64,000 bases of DNA from Lagopus muta (Eukaryota > Chordata > Aves > Galliformes > Phasianidae), in NCBI RefSeq assembly GCF_023343835.1, contig NC_064443.1, forward strand, positions 5,642,001 through 5,706,000, in the 5' to 3' direction. The notes beneath the pieces were generated by a model that worked only from the letters and a program-made list of their open reading frames with translations, was not told where the DNA came from and searched no databases. Both the position numbers and the translations under genes were made by a program. Position 1 is the stretch's first letter. Each line of letters starts with the position of its first letter. Shown here piece after piece: positions 61,101-64,000 of this stretch.

Positions 61101-64000
61101 TGCCCCAACCACACCTCTTGTGTCTATCACCTCCAGTTCTGCCACAAAACAGGCTCAGGGAGATCAATTTGAAGTAGTGCTTGGAAACAGCCTTAGAAAA
61201 TTGCTAACGCCTTTCAAAGGGCTCCAGTCTATCCATTCTTGAAAACATGCGTGCAAGATCGTACAGGCACTGCTGCTGTCCTGGCCACAAAATTTAGCAG
61301 CTACTGGTGATGGCTGTGAAGGAAGGAGGCTGCAGCTGACCTGGAGGGGATCAGTTACTGGCTGTCTCTGTGTTAACGCACTCTAAGTAATAGTTCTTTT
61401 CTGGTTACTACTTCAAAGAAGGGATATTGGGCTTCTGAAGCATCTTCCACCCTTCTCCTGGTAACAACCTTCAGATTTGCATACGTGGTAACCCAACCAC
61501 AGTTAACTTTTTGGTGAGAGGCAGTGCTGACAAACGCTACTGGGCGAGTCAAAAAGAATCAACTTGGAGAAGCAAGACAAAACATGCAATTCATTAAGCC
61601 ACACCATATGATCATCTGAGTTCCAAGAACTCTTCAACTCGAGAAAGCACTGGTTAGGAGGAGACTTTTAGCTAGCAGAAATCGTGTGGTTGTCAGCAGG
61701 AGAAAGCAAGGCTGCAAACTCTGCTCCATGCTGCTGTCAGCCGGTGCTGGGGTCTGCTGCAGGCACAATGTGAGCAGGCTGGTGCATGGCTTTCTGGCTG
61801 CCTTGTAGGGAGTGTTTCTTTGCAAACTCCACATTAATGCAAATAACTTGTTTGAGTGTGTTTCAGATGCCTGCAGCAAGGGTGTGTGTGTGAAAGGTGC
61901 CCCATCAGCCCCCCTGCCTGCAGCTTGGTGATCCCAGGGCTGCAGTGCTACTGGTTGCTTCCAGTGCTCTGTGGGCAGTTTGTGAAATTAGGTGTTTGGA
62001 AAAACTCGATAATATTCAAGTATACTGGAACATTTCTTGGATCAGACTTCAGCATTACTCATGCATCATTAATTCTCAAAATATTAAGGGAACATTTATT
62101 CGTATTGGGCCCTATTCCGTTAAAGAGATACAAAGCATCTTGCTTGATCTGAACCATGATGCAACACACAGCAAGACAATCCCCCATATAAGGATAGGCA
62201 GGAAACCAAAGCTGGGGCAGAAAAGAGTTGTGCGGCCTAAGTTCATGAGGAAACGTGGATTTTCTACTACACACTGTGGTGTGTCCATGTTTTATTACTC
62301 CAGAACTGCTAGATCTCATAGTGAATGCTTGTATTGCTTAACTTTTACACAGTCTTTTCTGTTCTCACAGCAGACTAATTTCAGCTTCATTTGGCATTCC
62401 TTTAATAACTAAGACCACTACTAACTTTGCCTGCATGTCTGAGTATGATGAAAACGCAGCCTCAGTACTGATGGTATTGGGACTGCAGCTGCAATCATTA
62501 GATCTGTTTTTCAGTTTCTGCCATTCCAGCAGATTCTGCTCTGTTCCAGACTTAGCACTGCCCTGGCATTTTTGCTGCATTTGTTACTGACGTGCCAGAA
62601 GTACAAACAAAATGTTGAGTGAGCCTTGTTTCCGACCTTCTCTCTACTGGTATATAATTACTGTACCTACTACTTAACTGCTTGTATCCCAGCTCCTGTG
62701 AAATCAATAGTTGTGCACAACTTTTTGCTATTGGAAAAATTTTCAGCATGTCAGCAACAAACTACTAACTTGAACAGTTTTTCTGGACAGGCGATGCTGT
62801 TCCCTGCAATTTAATTTTGGCTTGGGGGCTGGAGCGTGATGTTGGCAGGATAGATGGGCAGCTCAGAGACTGCACCTGCCTTTTTCTCGCTCTCCAGACC
62901 CTCTGTCCTGTTACTCCTGAGCTCTTAATCTCCACTGGGTGACCTGGCTGCCAGGGTGACATTTTTGATGACAGGCTGACTTACAGCAACTAGCTCACTC
63001 TCTTACTTTACTGTATATTAAGTGCTGTAGTTCATGGCTTTCTCCACTAATGATCCTTTACAGATGGTTTGTAAGTATGTAGACACTGTTTGAAATTGCA
63101 GCCCAAGTGGACACGGAAGGCTGCAGAAATGGCAAGGGCCACGTGTGCAATTAGAGGAAGTCAGGTAACGACAAGGAGCGTGATGCAGGAGGAGGAGCCT
63201 TGTGGTACACGTGTCCTGCCCAGCACTGCCTGGCTCCCACTGCACCCCACAGAGAGCAGGGCACTTCTGCCTCTGGGATCCCTTTAGGACCATTGATTTA
63301 TGCAAAACCAAAATCCCTCTAAAGAAATGTTTGGATTTCTGCTTTATCTTTTGGAGCTAAATAGAATTTGCTCTCTCAGCATCCTCCTAATTTCCATGGC
63401 ATGACTCCACAGGGGTTGGACACAAGCTTCTGCCAGCTCCAACTCCCTGAGCTCCAATGGGGCCTCTGGTTTGGAAGACACAGGGGCAGGAGGGAACGAG
63501 AAGCAAGGCTAGGTGGATAAGCCAGGTAATCTCTGGGCCCTGGGGACATTTATTCTCCAGCAGACAGAATTTGCATGTAAGAGTTGACCAGCTTCCCCTT
63601 CTCTTGCATACAGGGTAGTTTATCTTGGAAAGACTTTTTTTTCTATTTTAATGGAATTATTTTAGATATTCATGCTGGCTATACACACAAATTTGAAATG
63701 AAACATTGTATTTGCTTTTAGAAGGTGATTATTCTTTGTCACAGAACTGATTTCTTGAAGCAAAACCATTTTTTAATTTAATCCTTCTCACATGTTATTT
63801 CTCTTTCTACAACGTGAAAAGTAGTGCACAGAAATTAGACCCTTGTGTATAATGCAAAAGGCAGGCTTTAAATAAGAAAGTACTTTTGACAGACTGTAGG
63901 GTTAAATTTGCTAAGGTGAGCTGTGAGGAGATGCAGTTCTGGGAAGCAGATTGGAGGCAGGTGAGCTGAGCCGGCTGATTTCCAGTGCTGGGGTCTTCCT
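58187..64000. other. Intergenic to window end, no gene seen
   Basis: About 5.8 kb without CR1 or tandem repeats. The longest frame is 171 codons on the + strand (61,897-62,412), with a Lys/Arg-rich middle but no known domain. The next gene expected from human synteny (FBLN2) gives no recognisable cysteine-rich coding exon here; a non-coding first exon could be missed. Confidence 0.6.

Noticed and set aside
1-64000. CRISPR arrays, operons, tRNA or rRNA genes and prokaryotic defence-type systems
   Set aside because: The sequence is vertebrate genomic DNA. The only regularly spaced repeats are minisatellites without unique spacers, and no cloverleaf or rRNA core was recognised.

Overview
The window is vertebrate nuclear DNA, almost certainly from a bird. 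It has split genes with GT-AG introns, no bacterial-type gene packing, and several fragments of the CR1 non-LTR retrotransposon with the antisense 3' end typical of avian genomes. The overall repeat load is low. The sequence alone does not fix the species. I see no operon, CRISPR array, rRNA or tRNA.

Region 1 (1 to about 18,150) is the 3' part of HDAC11, the single class IV histone deacetylase, on the + strand. Seven coding exons are readable (3861-3977, 7543-7585, 8649-8725, 10410-10472, 12514-12610, 13736-13914, 16249-16491). Joined in phase they give 819 nt, or 272 residues plus a stop. They carry every catalytic and zinc-binding residue expected of the family. The 5' exons, encoding roughly the first 84 residues of the human protein, lie upstream of the window or were not recognisable in it. 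A 3' UTR of about 1.6 kb follows. The introns hold a perfect-register 62-bp minisatellite (6373-6744, six copies), several homopolymer runs and, at the window start, a repeat-like block that reads like an LTR on the - strand. I found no CR1 inside the gene.

Region 2 (about 18,150 to 64,000) is some 46 kb in which I can support no gene. It contains five sizeable CR1 fragments, all on the - strand, two very short CR1 3' tails on the + strand, a 31-bp GC-rich minisatellite of eight copies (57,939-58,186), a (TA)n run, polyA/T tracts and a few AT-rich stretches that look like candidate conserved non-coding elements. The longest open frames here are antisense CR1, minisatellite or chance frames. 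In human the next gene 3' of HDAC11 is FBLN2, but I could not find an FBLN2 coding exon, so the window probably ends in the intergenic space before it.

No new multi-gene system was found. The best leads are the two minisatellites. Each repeats a transcription-factor-like word at fixed spacing: a GATA-type word every 62 bp inside HDAC11, and a YY1-type word every 31 bp in the gene-poor flank.
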